Assembly (NCBI GenBank): GCA_003427395.1
Contig: BFEA01000019.1
Span: 858,883-893,201, forward strand
Source of the DNA: Chara braunii
Lineage: Eukaryota > Streptophyta > Charophyceae > Charales > Characeae
Length of the DNA stretch: 34,319 nucleotides
Direction: 5' to 3'
The number at the start of each line of letters is the position of its first letter. The first letter of the stretch is position 1. The notes beneath the pieces are model-generated. The model was not told where the DNA came from. It ran no database searches and was given only the letters and a program-made list of their open reading frames with translations. Both the position numbers and the translations under genes were made by a program. This document shows, in pieces, positions 20,904-31,158 of this stretch.

Positions 20904-22268
20904 ATGGAAGGCGATGGAGCGGGTGGACGTGCGTTATTGACACCACTTGAGCTACAGGCTGTGGCAGCGGCCGTATCGACTGTTGTTCTTTGATGTCACC
21001 AGGAGAGGGCGCTGGGACAAATGAAGCAGCAGTTGTGCGTGTATAGAAGAAGGACATTGACGCAAGCTCCGGATGATGGCTCCGACTACTTGGCGACCTC
21101 AGAGGCTGTCATTCAGTTGTGCTACACGTTGGGTTGCAGAGTGATTCCTCGAGTGACGCCGAGGTGGTGGATGAAGCGCAGGACTGGAGGCACGTGGGAA
21201 GACCTCAGGTAATGCGACGATGCGATAGACAACTACTTCCGGGAGAAGCTACGTATTTCGCCGCGAGTGTTCTGGGAAATCACGGAGGCATGTGCGCCTT
21301 ATCTTCAACGGCGGGTGACGTTCTATAGGGAGCCTTTACAGCCAGAGCAGATGGTGGCGTAGGCACTGCACAACTGGGCGTCGGGGGAGACGTACGAGAG
21401 AAGCACGTGCAACTTCGGAATTGGCAGAGCTTCTGGCCTCATTGTTGTCCGTGTCGTGACTGCCACCTTGCTCCAGGTGTACGGAGAGAAGATTGCCTGA
21501 CCGACTGAAGTTCGCAAACTCGTCGTTCTACGAGCGTTCATTGATAAAGGGTTCCCCAATTGCCATGGTTGTGTTTACTGTACTCACATCTACGTCGACA
21601 AGCCGGCGAACGCTTCGAGCGAAAACTACTATGATAGGATGCGCCGTTTATCCATCGTCTCGCAAGTTGTCATCGACCTCGACCTGCGTGTACTCGATGT
21701 GCACATGGGATACCCAGGTAACTCCCACGACATCAGGATGTTCCAGTTGTCCAACTTGTGGCAGCTCGAGGAGTCGGGGTCCTTGTTCCGTGGTCCCCCT
21801 GTGATACTCCCATTCAAGGTGCGGACAAACGACTACATTTTGGTAGATAATGGCTACCCCCCTTCGGAATGGATGCTCGTCCTATATGGTGGCGTCAATC
21901 AGCACATCGACGAGGAGCGGTTTGACAACAAGCAGAAGGTGGCGAGGGGAGCGGTGGAGAGGGCGTTCGGTAGGCTGAAGGGTATGTGGCGGCTGTTTTT
22001 GCGGACGCACAAGACGAACCTGGATACGCTCCCACAACAGTTCACCGTCGTCTGTGTACTGCACAACATACTGATCGACACTGAAATTTCATTCGATGAG
22101 AATATGTAATGGGAGGTGGACGCTAATGGTGTGTGACGACTTGTGGACCTGGGGATTCAAGAACCCTTTCAACCACTCTCCATGATTACTTCAACAGACG
22201 AAGCGTTGGCCCTGCGGAATGCTCTGGCGGAGCGCATGAAACATGACTTACTCGTGTTCGCATGGTGA
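20904..22268 (+). pseudogene. PIF/Harbinger transposase (DDE_Tnp_4), nonsense-riddled
   Basis: Cut-and-paste transposase of the PIF/Harbinger superfamily, which in an intact element acts in the nucleus with a Myb-like partner. One frame runs 454 codons from a plausible ATG at 20904 (MEGDGAGG) to TGA 22266-22268. It is broken by six in-frame stops: TGA 20991, TAA 21210, TAG 21360, TGA 21498, TAA 22107, TGA 22134. No frameshift is needed. Recognisable blocks: YESSTCNFGIGRASG near 21390; GFPNCHGCVYCTHIYVDKPA at 21549; VIDLDLRVLDVHMGYPGNSHDIRMF near 21670; VDNGYPPSEW; VERAFGRLKGMWRLF near 21955; and LHNILID. In the family the first catalytic Asp lies in GC(I/V)DxTHI. Here the codon at 21576-21578 is TAC, Tyr. 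The second Asp (SHD) and the Glu (VERAFG) are present. The remaining 31-53 codons of the C-terminus after 22109 still read as the family's tail. It is dead on two counts. A few codons 5' of 20904 are uncertain. Confidence 0.9.
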
Positions 22269-23275
22269 ACGACAACGTCTGGATGTGAAGTCATTGAAGT
22301 GTCGGCAGGAGGGCAAGCCGATGGTTTCATCCTACCTTGAACGAAGTGTTTGTGCGCGCCTTGGGGATCGAGCTTTTTATGATGGTTTTAGTTCGTAAGC
22401 GTCGCAATACGTGGTTGTGCACGCCAGCTGTTTAGGCAGCCCGCCAATGGGCGTTTTTGTTGTGTGGTGGAGATACGGTGCAATGAGGGGTCTCGTGTGC
22501 GCCGTTTTTGTTGACATGTGGCGACCGTGGCGAATAAAGTGTAGGGTGGATTATGAGGGAGGGGCGATGTCGTCGCCCTTGCATTAAATTATGTTGTCCT
22601 TTTGAACAAATGGTACTTAATTTTCTCTTGGCCTTGCTTTTTTCGAATCGTCTTTTCAGGGGAGTGGTGGCGAGGGGTGTTTTGTTTTTCTTCTGTCAAT
22701 TGTTATTTTTATGCGAGAACAAAGCAGGGAGAAGATAAAATGTGGCATTGCATCTTCATAATAGTTAATCACTTCGATCTGGTATGCTCATGGCTATTGT
22801 GTGGATTGTCTTTTTTCGATTGGTAAAAAAAAAAAAAAAAAAAAAGTTGTTGGTGCCATTACAACAACTACAGAAACCAACAAAATGAACAACAATCACA
22901 TGAAAAAAAAACGAACATGAAAGGTGTGCATGCAAACGTGGCAATCATCATTCATTCATGGCAGCGAAAACATAAAAATAGCGGACGCATGTTAACAAAA
23001 AGGGTGCGCTCTAAGTGCAGTTCTTCTTTCGTAGTAAGCTGCGAGAATGACAACACAAAACACAACGATTTAAATGAACTAAGCCCATGCAAAAGTGAAC
23101 GCCCTAAGACGTCACTCGTCAACTCACAGGGGCGGTACACTAGCCAAGTGCACAACCAACGACAAGCTTGTCACAACCACCAATGTCTATACGTGCACCT
23201 ACACTTCTTCGTGCGCCAGCGTCTCCCCCATCAACTTCCCTCTCCCGAGCCGTACGTCTCACCCTCGCCACCCCC
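22269..23275. other. Spacer between the two Harbinger genes
   Basis: No gene. 22540 carries AATAAAG, a possible polyadenylation signal for the transposase transcript. A(21) lies at about 22826-22846. From 22917 a plus-strand frame runs opposite the partner gene and is its shadow. Confidence 0.5.
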
Positions 23276-24562
23276 CTACGCGTCATGTTTTCGACCGTCG
23301 TCGTTCTCGTCCTCCGGGGGGCCCGTGCCTAACCAAGCCAGCATCTTTGCATCCTTCGGCCTTGATATGCTCGTGTCGTACCCGAAAACGATGTCGCAGT
23401 GTGTCCATTCAGGGATGTACTTCGGGTATTCTCTGAAGGTTGCGTTCGCCTTTCCAAGCCTCTTCATCACAACGTTTACCTCGCGGACGACTGATCGTCT
23501 ATGTTCGAAGGAGCGGTGCATGAACGTGACGAGCGTAGGCTTCTCCACGAGCTTGGTGAAGTAGAAAGCTTCATAGTGGTTGAGCAGATCATCTCCCTCC
23601 ATGCGCATCAACCACATGCTCGCCGCCAACAAAAGCCTGAAACAGTCAGCAACCCGCGAAAGACGGTCATGTGAGATGAACCCGCTGTCAATAGTAGCAC
23701 CCATTTTAACTTCGGCGCGGAATGCATGCGCGACTCGGATGCATATGATGGTGGACTACGGGTAGGTTGCCATGTTGTTGTCTCCAGGCATGTCTTCGGT
23801 GTTAGCACCCGCGAACCACAGTGGCAAGTCCATGCACAAATCTATTGTGTGTGCGCACACGGCCGCACTTACGACGTTACTCCACTCCCTGCCGTACCAC
23901 ATAGCACGCGCAATGTCCATCGCGATGGACTCCAACGGGTACTTGAAAGCCAGATTGTAACCTTTGGGGCAGGTCCCGGACTTGAACACCCACCTGTGCA
24001 AGACGAGCAAAGCAATATTCTCCACTGCCGCCACACGGGAGATCGCTTGCTGCAACTGTGCGAGATAGGTGATCCTGATTAGCTTTGTGCTAGATTTCTG
24101 CATGACGACGCTTCGGGGGACGACATACGCTTGAAGACCGCTGGCGATGGCAACAAAATACTCTTGCGTTTCGTGGACAATGTTGTACAGTCTTCGCCTC
24201 TTCCCCGCCGTCCAAAATGCTTTGTCATCAACCCAGAGCCTGACACGGTCGATGAGATTTTTCACAATGGCTCCCTTTCGTAGCCCGCTCAAAAGAGGGT
24301 CGCCATCTTTTCGATCATTTCTTTTCTCGCCACACGCCACCTCTCGCTCGACTTGCGTATCCTCTTTGGCCCTCGTTACAGGGGCTAACATGCCTGAAGT
24401 ACCCGCACCCGCAACACCGATTGCCTCGCTCCCAACTGCGTGCGCGTCTGCTTGGAGTTTCGCCCTGCCGCCTCGTTCGATGGACCGTCCCCCTTCAGCA
24501 GGGCTATGCGGACGCGGCTGAGACGGTGTGGCAGGCAGTGTACTCGTAGGTGCCTTTCGTCA
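23276..24562 (-). pseudogene. Partner protein of the Harbinger element, one internal stop
   Basis: A minus-strand frame stays open from just inside TGA 24560-24562 to the end at 23276, broken once by TAG at 23756-23758. The best start seen is ATG 24389-24391; codons upstream to 24559 also read smoothly (Pro/Ser/Gly-rich linker). Visible features: a Trp-containing segment IDRVRLWVDDKAFWTAGKRRRLY about 40 residues after the ATG; AMWYGREWSNVV; AHTIDLCMDLPLWFAGA; and, after the stop, SHDRLSRVADCFRLLLAASMWLMR and KRLGKANATFREYPKYIPEW. No enzyme motif. Many PIF/Harbinger elements encode a second, Myb/SANT-like protein convergent with the transposase, and this gene faces the transposase across 1.0 kb. 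I assign it by position. From memory it resembles a hypothetical protein expanded in charophyte genomes, but the Myb repeat itself is not clear. Confidence 0.6.
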
Positions 24563-25129
24563 ATGGCGCCACGTGCCCTCACTGCCGTCGCTGTGGTGCT
24601 CTGGGTCACATTGCATGGGCGACGTTGTTCCAACTGGTCGTCATCGTCGACGCCGAGATCGATGACTACACTGCAGACACGGTTGTCTCCACCGGTTCTT
24701 CCTCCGTCGTAAGGACGTTGTCATCGTCACCTTCTGATGGTATCGCCCAACCGTGCGGTCCATGAGGAGGTACGCTTCCTAAAGCAGCGCCCGAATGAAC
24801 CCTCTTCGCCTTGGGGGCATGTCGCCGACCCCTTTCCCGCCCTTCAGTGTCCTTTGAGATGATGTCCCACTTCTTACCACAGGCGGCGGCTCGCGTAAAT
24901 ATGCTCTCTCTTGCCCTCTTCGAGCGAGGTTGCCTGTTGGATCGGATGAGCGGGAATAGAAGGTCGCGCGGCGATTGAATCCCACTGATTTGGTGAGAAC
25001 AACAACGATGCGTACCGATGGCGCACGACGAGGACTACATCTACGGCGACAAAGAAGAAATGTCGTCGGCGCACAGCTGATGTCGTTGTCCATGTGTACA
25101 AGAGGAGGATAAGAACCCCTGTGATAGAG
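24563..25129. other. Probable decayed N-terminal coding of the partner gene
   Basis: Minus-strand frames change several times. One reads MPPRRRGF near 24830-24800, possibly the original N-terminus. No continuous frame links it to 24559, so frameshifts or splice sites may be involved. Confidence 0.3.
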
Positions 25130-25410
25130 CCCCACGACGATAAGGAAAGAAGAGCGACGGCGCTGTAACCTCCACGTGGTGAGAGAGCTCCTCGGCGATA
25201 AGGCGAGAGTGCTCCAAAGACCAACGGCGCCGAACATCCACGTCGCGAGAGAGCACTGCAGCCACAACGTGAGAAGAGTGATGGTGCCGAATCTCCACGT
25301 GGCAAGAAAGTTCCTCGACGATAAGGTGAAAAGAGCGACGGCGGTGATCCTCCGTGATATTGAAGAGGTCTGTGGCGACGAGGCGAGAGATGTTTGCGAC
25401 GAGTAGTCCA
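25130..25410 (+). repeat. Degenerate ~62-bp tandem repeat, about 4 copies
   Basis: The core 'CTCCACGTGG(T/C)(G/A)AGA(G/A)AG...CTC(G/C)(A/G)CGATAAGG(C/T)GA' recurs near 25168, 25231, 25291 and 25352, with CGACGATAAGG also at 25136. Copies differ by about 25-30%. The Ala/Arg- or Ser/Leu-rich frames across it are by-products. Confidence 0.65.
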
Positions 25411-26120
25411 AAAGTTAGAGGGCAGCCTGTGTGGTTGTGCTCGCTGTGTAGCAGGTGAGGCGGGCTTTTGTGCTGGAGATGCCGCAACCAGACAAGCAAG
25501 TCCTGAAAGAGCATACAACAAAACGTGAAACTCTCAATTGAAAACCAAACTCAGAAAGAAATTCAGGGAAGCGACCAGAACTCAAGAGAAATCAGGGGAA
25601 AGAGCATACAACAAAACGTGAAACTCTCACTTGAAATTCTGGTATGTCACATCATTGAAATCCTTTTATCAAGAAGATAATGAATCATGAATTGAAATCA
25701 TCAACGAAAAGTTATCCGAAGATTAGCAGTAGAGTTCGAATTATAAGACAGGCAAGTCACGCATGGGCTGAATCCTAATCCAATAAGCAGCAGTCTCCCA
25801 TCTCTTTTTCCTCAACCAAGCTACTTACCTCACACCCCTCAAACCTTACCCCTGCGTTTTTGGGGGAGAAACTCCCTTCCTTTCACTGCAAGCATCTAGG
25901 CTCAAAGCAAAGATAGCACCAAAGACATGAACGACCATTTTCGATCCCCCGAAGGAAATCGAGGACGGTGTGACACCCCCTCGCCAAACCTGTTAACGAG
26001 TCGCCACAGGGGTTTAATCCACCATAACCATACCCATACCATACTGTTGAGGAAGAGGGAAGGGTTTTTCAAAAGACGAAGACGACACGTCCTAACCTAG
26101 TCCGACACCTCATCACCCCT
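25411..26120. other. No recognisable gene
   Basis: The segment 'aagagcatacaacaaaacgtgaaactctca' occurs at about 25505 and again at about 25601, a direct repeat about 96 bases apart. Otherwise featureless. Confidence 0.5.
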
Positions 26121-26561
26121 TTGCCCATCTGCCCCACCCTCCCCCCTACCTTACCACCCGTGGCTGTTCCCCGTCACTACCCATCAAACCCATCTCCTAC
26201 CACGCGCCACCATATCCCTTTCGCCTCGCTTCCTTGCGTCGTCGCCCATCGCATGGCCTTGCGTCTTCGCCCACCGCGTCGCCTTGCGTCTTCACCCACT
26301 GCGTCGCCTAGCTCTCCGGTAAGTCCCGCCTCGCATTGCTTTGTCTCCGAAGTTGCTCCAGCGGGGGCGCAACGCTCCCGGTCACGTTGCGCCCCCCCTT
26401 GCTTACCTCCCCCTCCTCGTGCCTCTAGTCGTGTAATTTTCATGTATATCGTTCCTGATGCGAGTATGTATCATCGTCGCTCCGCCGCCGCTCGACAACT
26501 GGAAGCTCAGATCGATCGGTGCATTGCCATTGTCGTCACACAACCCCTCGTTGAGCATTGA
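26121..26561 (+). CDS. Hypothetical Pro/Arg/Ser-rich ORF
   Basis: A 146-codon frame, strongly biased to Pro, Ser, Arg and Ala, with no recognisable domain. It contains a short triplication of 'gcgtcgccttgcgtcttc' at about 26225-26310 and a good donor-like GTAAGT at 26319. The bias follows from C-rich composition. Coding status is doubtful. Confidence 0.15.
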   Translation: MPICPTLPPTLPPVAVPRHYPSNPSPTTRHHIPFASLPCVVAHRMALRLRPPRRLASSPTASPSSPVSPASHCFVSEVAPAGAQRSRSRCAPPCLPPPPRASSRVIFMYIVPDASMYHRRSAAARQLEAQIDRCIAIVVTQPLVEH

Positions 26562-26611
26562 CGTGTAAGACCACGGGGTCTCGGCATGCCTGCCACTGAA
26601 GGATTGTGTTG

Positions 26612-27073
26612 CTACCCAATCTTGCGTGGAACCACTTCCAACGGCACAGTTGATGACCTCACGTCTTCACGCTCGTCATCCGTCGGCGGCAGAGGAATCT
26701 CATACGAAGGCAGATGAGCATAAAGCGTTGGGTGGTACACTTGCTTGCCCACAGACCCCGTAGTGCGTTGCCAATTGTTAAATCCTGTCGTCGTGCCTGT
26801 CGGTCTGTCGTTGGTCATTCGTCGATCCATCCTGTCGCCATTTTTAAAAGACCTTCTTTTGCGAGCCACGTCAGGGAGCCGACCGACGAAACACACGTGG
26901 AAGAAGACAACGATCACAAGCAACACGACGATGAGGAGCAGCGGAGGCAGCCTGTGCAGCAGGTCGTCCATATAAGGGTTGTGCAAAGGGCAACAACTCC
27001 AGGTCAGTGGTCGACCGTCCACTGAACAACGGCGTCGAGGGGAGCAAAGGCGGGAGTGTGCTTGGACGTGCAC
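26612..27073 (-). CDS. Hypothetical protein with one transmembrane segment
   Basis: A 153-codon minus-strand frame. Residues about 37-67 form a long hydrophobic stretch (LLLIVVLLVIVVFFHVCFVG) preceded by a basic N-terminus and followed by a basic, polar region (KRRSFKNGDRMDRRM). That would fit a single-pass membrane protein with a signal-anchor, but no family is recognisable. It lies just outside the left hairpin end at 27145, in no clear relation to other genes. Chance is possible. Confidence 0.25.
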   Translation of the reverse strand: MHVQAHSRLCSPRRRCSVDGRPLTWSCCPLHNPYMDDLLHRLPPLLLIVVLLVIVVFFHVCFVGRLPDVARKRRSFKNGDRMDRRMTNDRPTGTTTGFNNWQRTTGSVGKQVYHPTLYAHLPSYEIPLPPTDDEREDVRSSTVPLEVVPRKIG

Positions 27074-27151
27074 GGTGTGATGACAACCGGCGAAAACAAT
27101 GATCTTGCAAAAAACACTTTCATCGCCGAAGAAAGCGTTGGCGCTGTCGGT

Positions 27152-27177
27152 GCGAATACCCTTACAAGGGTATCCGC
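27152..27177 (+). repeat. Terminal hairpin, copy 2
   Basis: GCGAATACCCTT, loop AC, AAGGGTATCCGC. Eleven of 12 positions pair. Confidence 0.85.
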
Positions 27178-27811
27178 CCTGGTTTTTGTAGGCGACAGAA
27201 AATAGCCTGGTTTAAAGTCTAAGTATACCGTGTGAGGCGCGACTGAGTCTATGGTTTATGTTGATTGAATGGCTGATTATAGTAGAGAGTGTGTGGGCTC
27301 GTAGACTTAAGGCGCGCGTGAGTTCTTTTTATCTTTGATGACTGAAGAGTAGGTGTGGGCGCTGGCCAAATTTTTAATTTTTGATTAAAACTAGGACTAA
27401 ATAGATTTTTGTCGGTTGTTTGGTGCACTTATCGGTGGCTAGTGCGTACGGGCCAAGGGCGATGCCGACAACAGGGTGGTTCTGAAAGCAATTTGGTAGG
27501 TCTGCGCGTCGCGCAATATTGGTTTATTTTAGATGTCCGCCATAACTAGAGCAAGATTTGGGCCTAGCACATTTGGTTATGGTGTCGGACATTCATCAGA
27601 AGAGATTCAGGGATCGAGATCAAGCGGCGACGGCGCGGGAACATCAGAGTGGCGCGAATGGCCCGACCGGGGCTATGCCCCTTTAGATTTGTCGTTGGCG
27701 GCGTCAGAACAGTGCTAGTTTTTTACGATTAAAAACTTTTGAGGCCAGGAACTTGAGAGCGGTCCGGGGCGTTATTCGAAGACCGCAGCGACGTCGCGAC
27801 AAGCTGTGGAA

Positions 27812-27880
27812 TGCGGGGAAACCTCGTCCTTTTCGGTCTTCCAAGTTCTCATTTGAATATTGGTTACCATTAGGGCCCGC
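27812..27880 (-). rRNA. 25S rRNA-derived fragment (antisense), degenerate
   Basis: AAGTTCTCATTTGAATATT at 27843-27861 equals, base for base, the reverse complement of a conserved domain II segment of eukaryotic LSU rRNA. The flanks (GGAAACC...TTTTCGGTCTTCC on the left, GGTTACCATTA on the right) match the same region with substitutions. It is far too short and diverged to be a working rRNA. Confidence 0.8.
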
Positions 27881-28195
27881 ATTGCCGGACCCTCAATAAG
27901 TCTGCGCCCCCAGCAACGGGTTTTGTTATGAGAGGTGCGTGAGTAAGCCGTTGGGGAACAAAAGGGGGTGGCAAGCCATGCTTGGGCGGACCGTGGCAGG
28001 AGGAAACATGCGGGTACAGCACCCATTGGTAGGTGGGTGATACCGGCCAAGTACCAGCCAGTAGCATTGGGCCGGGCAGCACTACGCAACATCGGACGGG
28101 CGGACCGGGCCAGATGGAAAGGCCGTTGCGCTAAGGTGCTCACTGGCCGGTGGTGAGAACAACGAGGTGAAGCAGCGGGCGCTAAGTTGCCCGCG

Positions 28196-28250
28196 AAACG
28201 GTTTCGAGCCAGCTGGTAGCTGGCTCCCTTCGAAAGTTCCTCAGATCTGG
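28196..28250 (+). rRNA. 25S rRNA-derived fragment (sense), degenerate
   Basis: CGAGCCAGCTGGTAGCTGG, then CTCCCTTCGAAAGTTCCTCAG, aligns with the LSU segment normally reading CGAACC-TCTAGTAGCTGG-TTCCCTCCGAAGTTTCCCTCAG. It lies 340 bases from the antisense fragment at 27843 but in the opposite orientation, so the rDNA pieces here are rearranged. Confidence 0.65.
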
Positions 28251-28599
28251 ACAAGACCGCGAGGCTCGCACGACTGTACCGCGCGCAGTGACGAACGGCT
28301 GGTGGAGGACGACAACGATGCTATCATGGGAGGCGCTCGTCGGACCGGGCGTAGGAGAAGAAAACTAGTCGGGTCAACCCGCAGTTAGCTCCTTCCGGAG
28401 TGCCCAGCGGGTAGCAGCTGCACCTGGCAGTCTCGGAGCAGAGACAACACGGAAAGGACGGGCCAAAGGATCGAATATAGGAGATAGGGACTAGAGGTAC
28501 CTGGCTGCCCTTCTGCGCCGGGTGCATTTGTAGAGGAGAAAACGAGGTGGACGGGGTGGTGATAATGTGTGAATGAACCGGGATAGGAAACTACGCCGG

Positions 28600-29490
28600 A
28601 TGCATGCATGGCAAGGTACGAGATGGCAGAGAAACGGGCAAGGCGCAAACGAAAGGGCATAACTCGCTCGATCCTTAGCGGAAACGAGCGAGGGAGGAGA
28701 CAATCTTGGGGTTCTTACCCCGGGCGAACTCAATGGCGAAGGCAAATTTGGGGTTTGGAGGTTAGTTTTAGTGAGGAGAGGAAATCGAGCTGCGCGAGAG
28801 ATGGCGGGGAGTGAGGAGAGAGGAAGACGACAAATGCATAACTCATTCGATTCCCAATGGAATCGGATGGAGGAACATGCTATCCTAATGTTTTAGGCAA
28901 GGACGACCATGAATCTGCTGTTAGATTTAGCAATAAGTCAGTAAGTTAGGAGTTAGTTCAGGGATGGGCTGCGTAGAGGTTCTCGGCGGTAGCTATGGAG
29001 GGAGTAGATCTCGCTCGTTTTTTAGCGGAATCAGTTAGGAGAAGAACAAGAGTAGGGGTTCTGGACTAGGGCGACCTCGTTTTTTAGCTTAGATTAGAAG
29101 GAAAGTTAGTAGAATAGGAAGTTAGTAAGAATACTCGTGCACGAAGTTATGGCAAAAGGTAAGAATGAAAAACAATGAAGGAGATGATTCGTCCGATTTT
29201 CGACAGAAATTGACGAGGTAAGATCCTAATTCGGGATTATCAGGTATGGCGAATCCGATTCTATAATTAGTTGAAGCAGAAGGCTAATAAATTTGGAGTT
29301 AGGAGAGAGGATGAACCTTGACTGGAAGATGCGCTGGATGCATGCGCAGCACAGTGGTCAAAGCCCGGAGTGACGAAGTGTGATCAATTAGGGGCAGTTT
29401 TTTATAGGAAGAAAGGGGATTCGGGTTTTTTTCCGACCCCGGAGGACTGAAATGGTGAAGCTAGTTTTAGAGTAAAGGTAGTGGAATGAG
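28600..29490 (+). repeat. Degenerate ~175-bp repeat with a conserved stem-loop, about 4-5 copies
   Basis: Each unit has a 'cataactc' word, then a stem-loop of the form TCGATTCC-loop-GGAATCGG (clearest at 28849-28868; weaker at 28667, 29008 and 29187), then 'ggaggag...'. 'aatggcgaaggcaaa...gttagttttagtgagg' (28732) recurs as 'aaatggtgaagctagttttagagtaaagg' (29450). Relatives occur at 7330 (+) and 30880-31075 (-). Function unknown; tandem leaders upstream of transposon genes look like this. Confidence 0.55.
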
Positions 29491-29777
29491 AGTTAGACGG
29501 GGAGAGTGTTGCATTGGGCTATGGCGGAGTGCGAAGTAGGAGCTGCGTGCAGGGAGATGCTACGGTGCATCGAAGAAATAGACGAGTAAGACTGGACATG
29601 TATCGGGGCCTGTTCCAGTGAGAGGTTCGTTTGAATTCGTAGTTCTACCAATGAGACCAGTGTGAAAACTAACTGCAGGGGCTGATACTTACATGTTGGC
29701 CAATAAGCCACCCATCCCGACCATCGAGCCACACAAGCGGTTATCGGGTAGCTGAAAATTCAGAAATAAAAATTTTG

Positions 29778-30172
29778 AAGTGAGAGTTTTGGGCAGTCTG
29801 AAAATCATGAATAGTCATGAAGTGGTGAAAGGTCTGAAGACCTTGAAAACCACTTGTTTAGGCAAGCTGCATCATGAAGTGGTGAAGGGTGTCCTGAAGT
29901 GGTCAAGTGAGAGTTTTTGGCAGTCTGAAAATCCTGAATGGTCCTAAAGTGGTGAAAGGTCCGAAGACCATGAAAACCACCCTTCACCACTTGAGAATGC
30001 AGCTTGCCTAAACACGTGGTTTTCAGGGTCTTCGGAGCTTTCACCACTTCAGGGTTATTCATGATTTTGAGACTTGAATGGTCTTGAAGGGGTGAAAGGT
30101 TCGAAGACCCTGAAAACCACTTGTTTAGGCAGACTGCATCCTGAAGTAGTGAAGGGTATCCTGAAGTGGTGA
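29778..30172. repeat. Foldback cluster of a ~115-bp unit (3 direct, 1 inverted)
   Basis: Units built from 'GAAGTGGTGAAAGG', 'GAAGACC(T/C)TGAAAACCAC' and 'TTGTTTAGGCA(A/G)(G/A)CTGCAT' lie direct at 29778, 29896 and about 30070, and inverted at 29980-30070 ('CCCTTCACCACTT...GGTCTTCGGAGC...'). The inverted unit pairs with either neighbour to make a stem of about 80-90 bp. The cluster sits near the midpoint (about 30207) of the 27145-33269 inverted arrangement. Confidence 0.85.
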
Positions 30173-30860
30173 TGAAAAATACGACTGTTGTTAACCTTCA
30201 ACAGAAAAATTATCGCAAATTTTCATCACGGTTTCAACTTGGACACAAGTTGGGTGCAACGTATGAAGAGGGTGAAATGGTTGGCCCAATCGTTTTTATG
30301 AGGCGTTGCATGTTCTAAACTGTTTGCGAACATGCGGGTCACATGTTTTCAATTGTTGAACAACATATGTTCAACATGATTCCAACACGTCCATGTTGGA
30401 GATTTTTTTTTTGTTGCAACATTGCCCTCATCTGGGAGTTGAGTACTGCGTGGCGATTTCGTAGCAAATGGTGACCCTTGTTGCTGGGCTGGCGCCGGTA
30501 GTCTACGTCCATGTTTATCGGGATGGATTGATGTTGTGGATGCGCAGGGCCCCGCCAGCCTACTCCCGAACACATAGCTGAATCACGATGGTGGGCCCAA
30601 ACAACAGAACCACGAAATCTGCAGCGTCAGAATCGGGATGAGCAGCACCAATCCGTCACACAGTCCCCCGCCTGAATATGCAGAATGAGAATGAATCTAA
30701 TGCAGAAACGTAGGAAAATACACCGCTGAAATTCCTTCCCTGTATTTGCTTTCTGCCAAGCACAGCGCAGCCTCTGACTCACACAACAGCAAAACGGCTA
30801 CCCTGTCGCCAAATCTAACCGTGCCATTCAATTCGTAATGCCTCAAAACCCCCATTTTGC
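30173..30860. other. Central segment, no recognisable gene
   Basis: AT-balanced. 'gttgaacaacatatgttcaacatg' at about 30354-30377 is a near-palindrome. A 78-codon minus frame (30339-30575) has no domain. Confidence 0.4.
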
Positions 30861-31135
30861 ATCCTCCCTCGCCGAATTTCGTTATGAAACGAGGGAGATA
30901 TGCTTTCCCCACCTTCTTTCTTCTCCATTCCCCGACACCTCCGCGCACATCTTACTCCTTCCAACTTTCACTCCTTTCTTCCATCGAGCATTCTGACCCC
31001 GCCATTGAACTCGCCCTACTAAAAAATGTCGGAATAGCACCCTCCCCCACCTGATTCCGCTGGAAAATAAGTGGGATATGTGCTTTCCACTCCCGCATGC
31101 TCACCATATCCGCCGTGTGGTTCTCATCTTCTTTG

Positions 31136-31158
31136 TTGTTGTTGTTGTTGTTGTTTTT
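31136..31158 (+). repeat. (TTG)n then poly-T
   Basis: Seven TTG/GTT units run into about 15 T. Confidence 0.9.

Larger units (their letters stand above)
27145..29490 (+). mobile_element. Hairpin-ended repeat family, copy 2 (left arm)
   Basis: Starts TGTCGGTGCG with a hairpin (27152-27177). It matches the reverse complement of 32.9-33.27 kb along at least 350 bp with landmarks in the same order: AGAGTGTGTGGGC (27286; right arm 33113-33125), AGTAGGTG (27347; 33034-33041) and TTGGTAGG (27492; about 32957-32965). Further in it carries 25S rRNA-like pieces and a ~175-bp stem-loop repeat. Identity is about 65-70% by eye. The inner boundary is not sharp. Confidence 0.55.

Noticed and set aside
22917-23564. 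215-residue plus-strand frame
   Set aside because: Lies opposite the Harbinger partner gene, has no domain and is explained as its antisense shadow.
24779-25521. Three overlapping minus-strand frames of 157-215 residues
   Set aside because: Ser/Arg/Leu-rich translations of the degenerate 62-bp repeat. All three frames are open together, which is typical of repeat composition.
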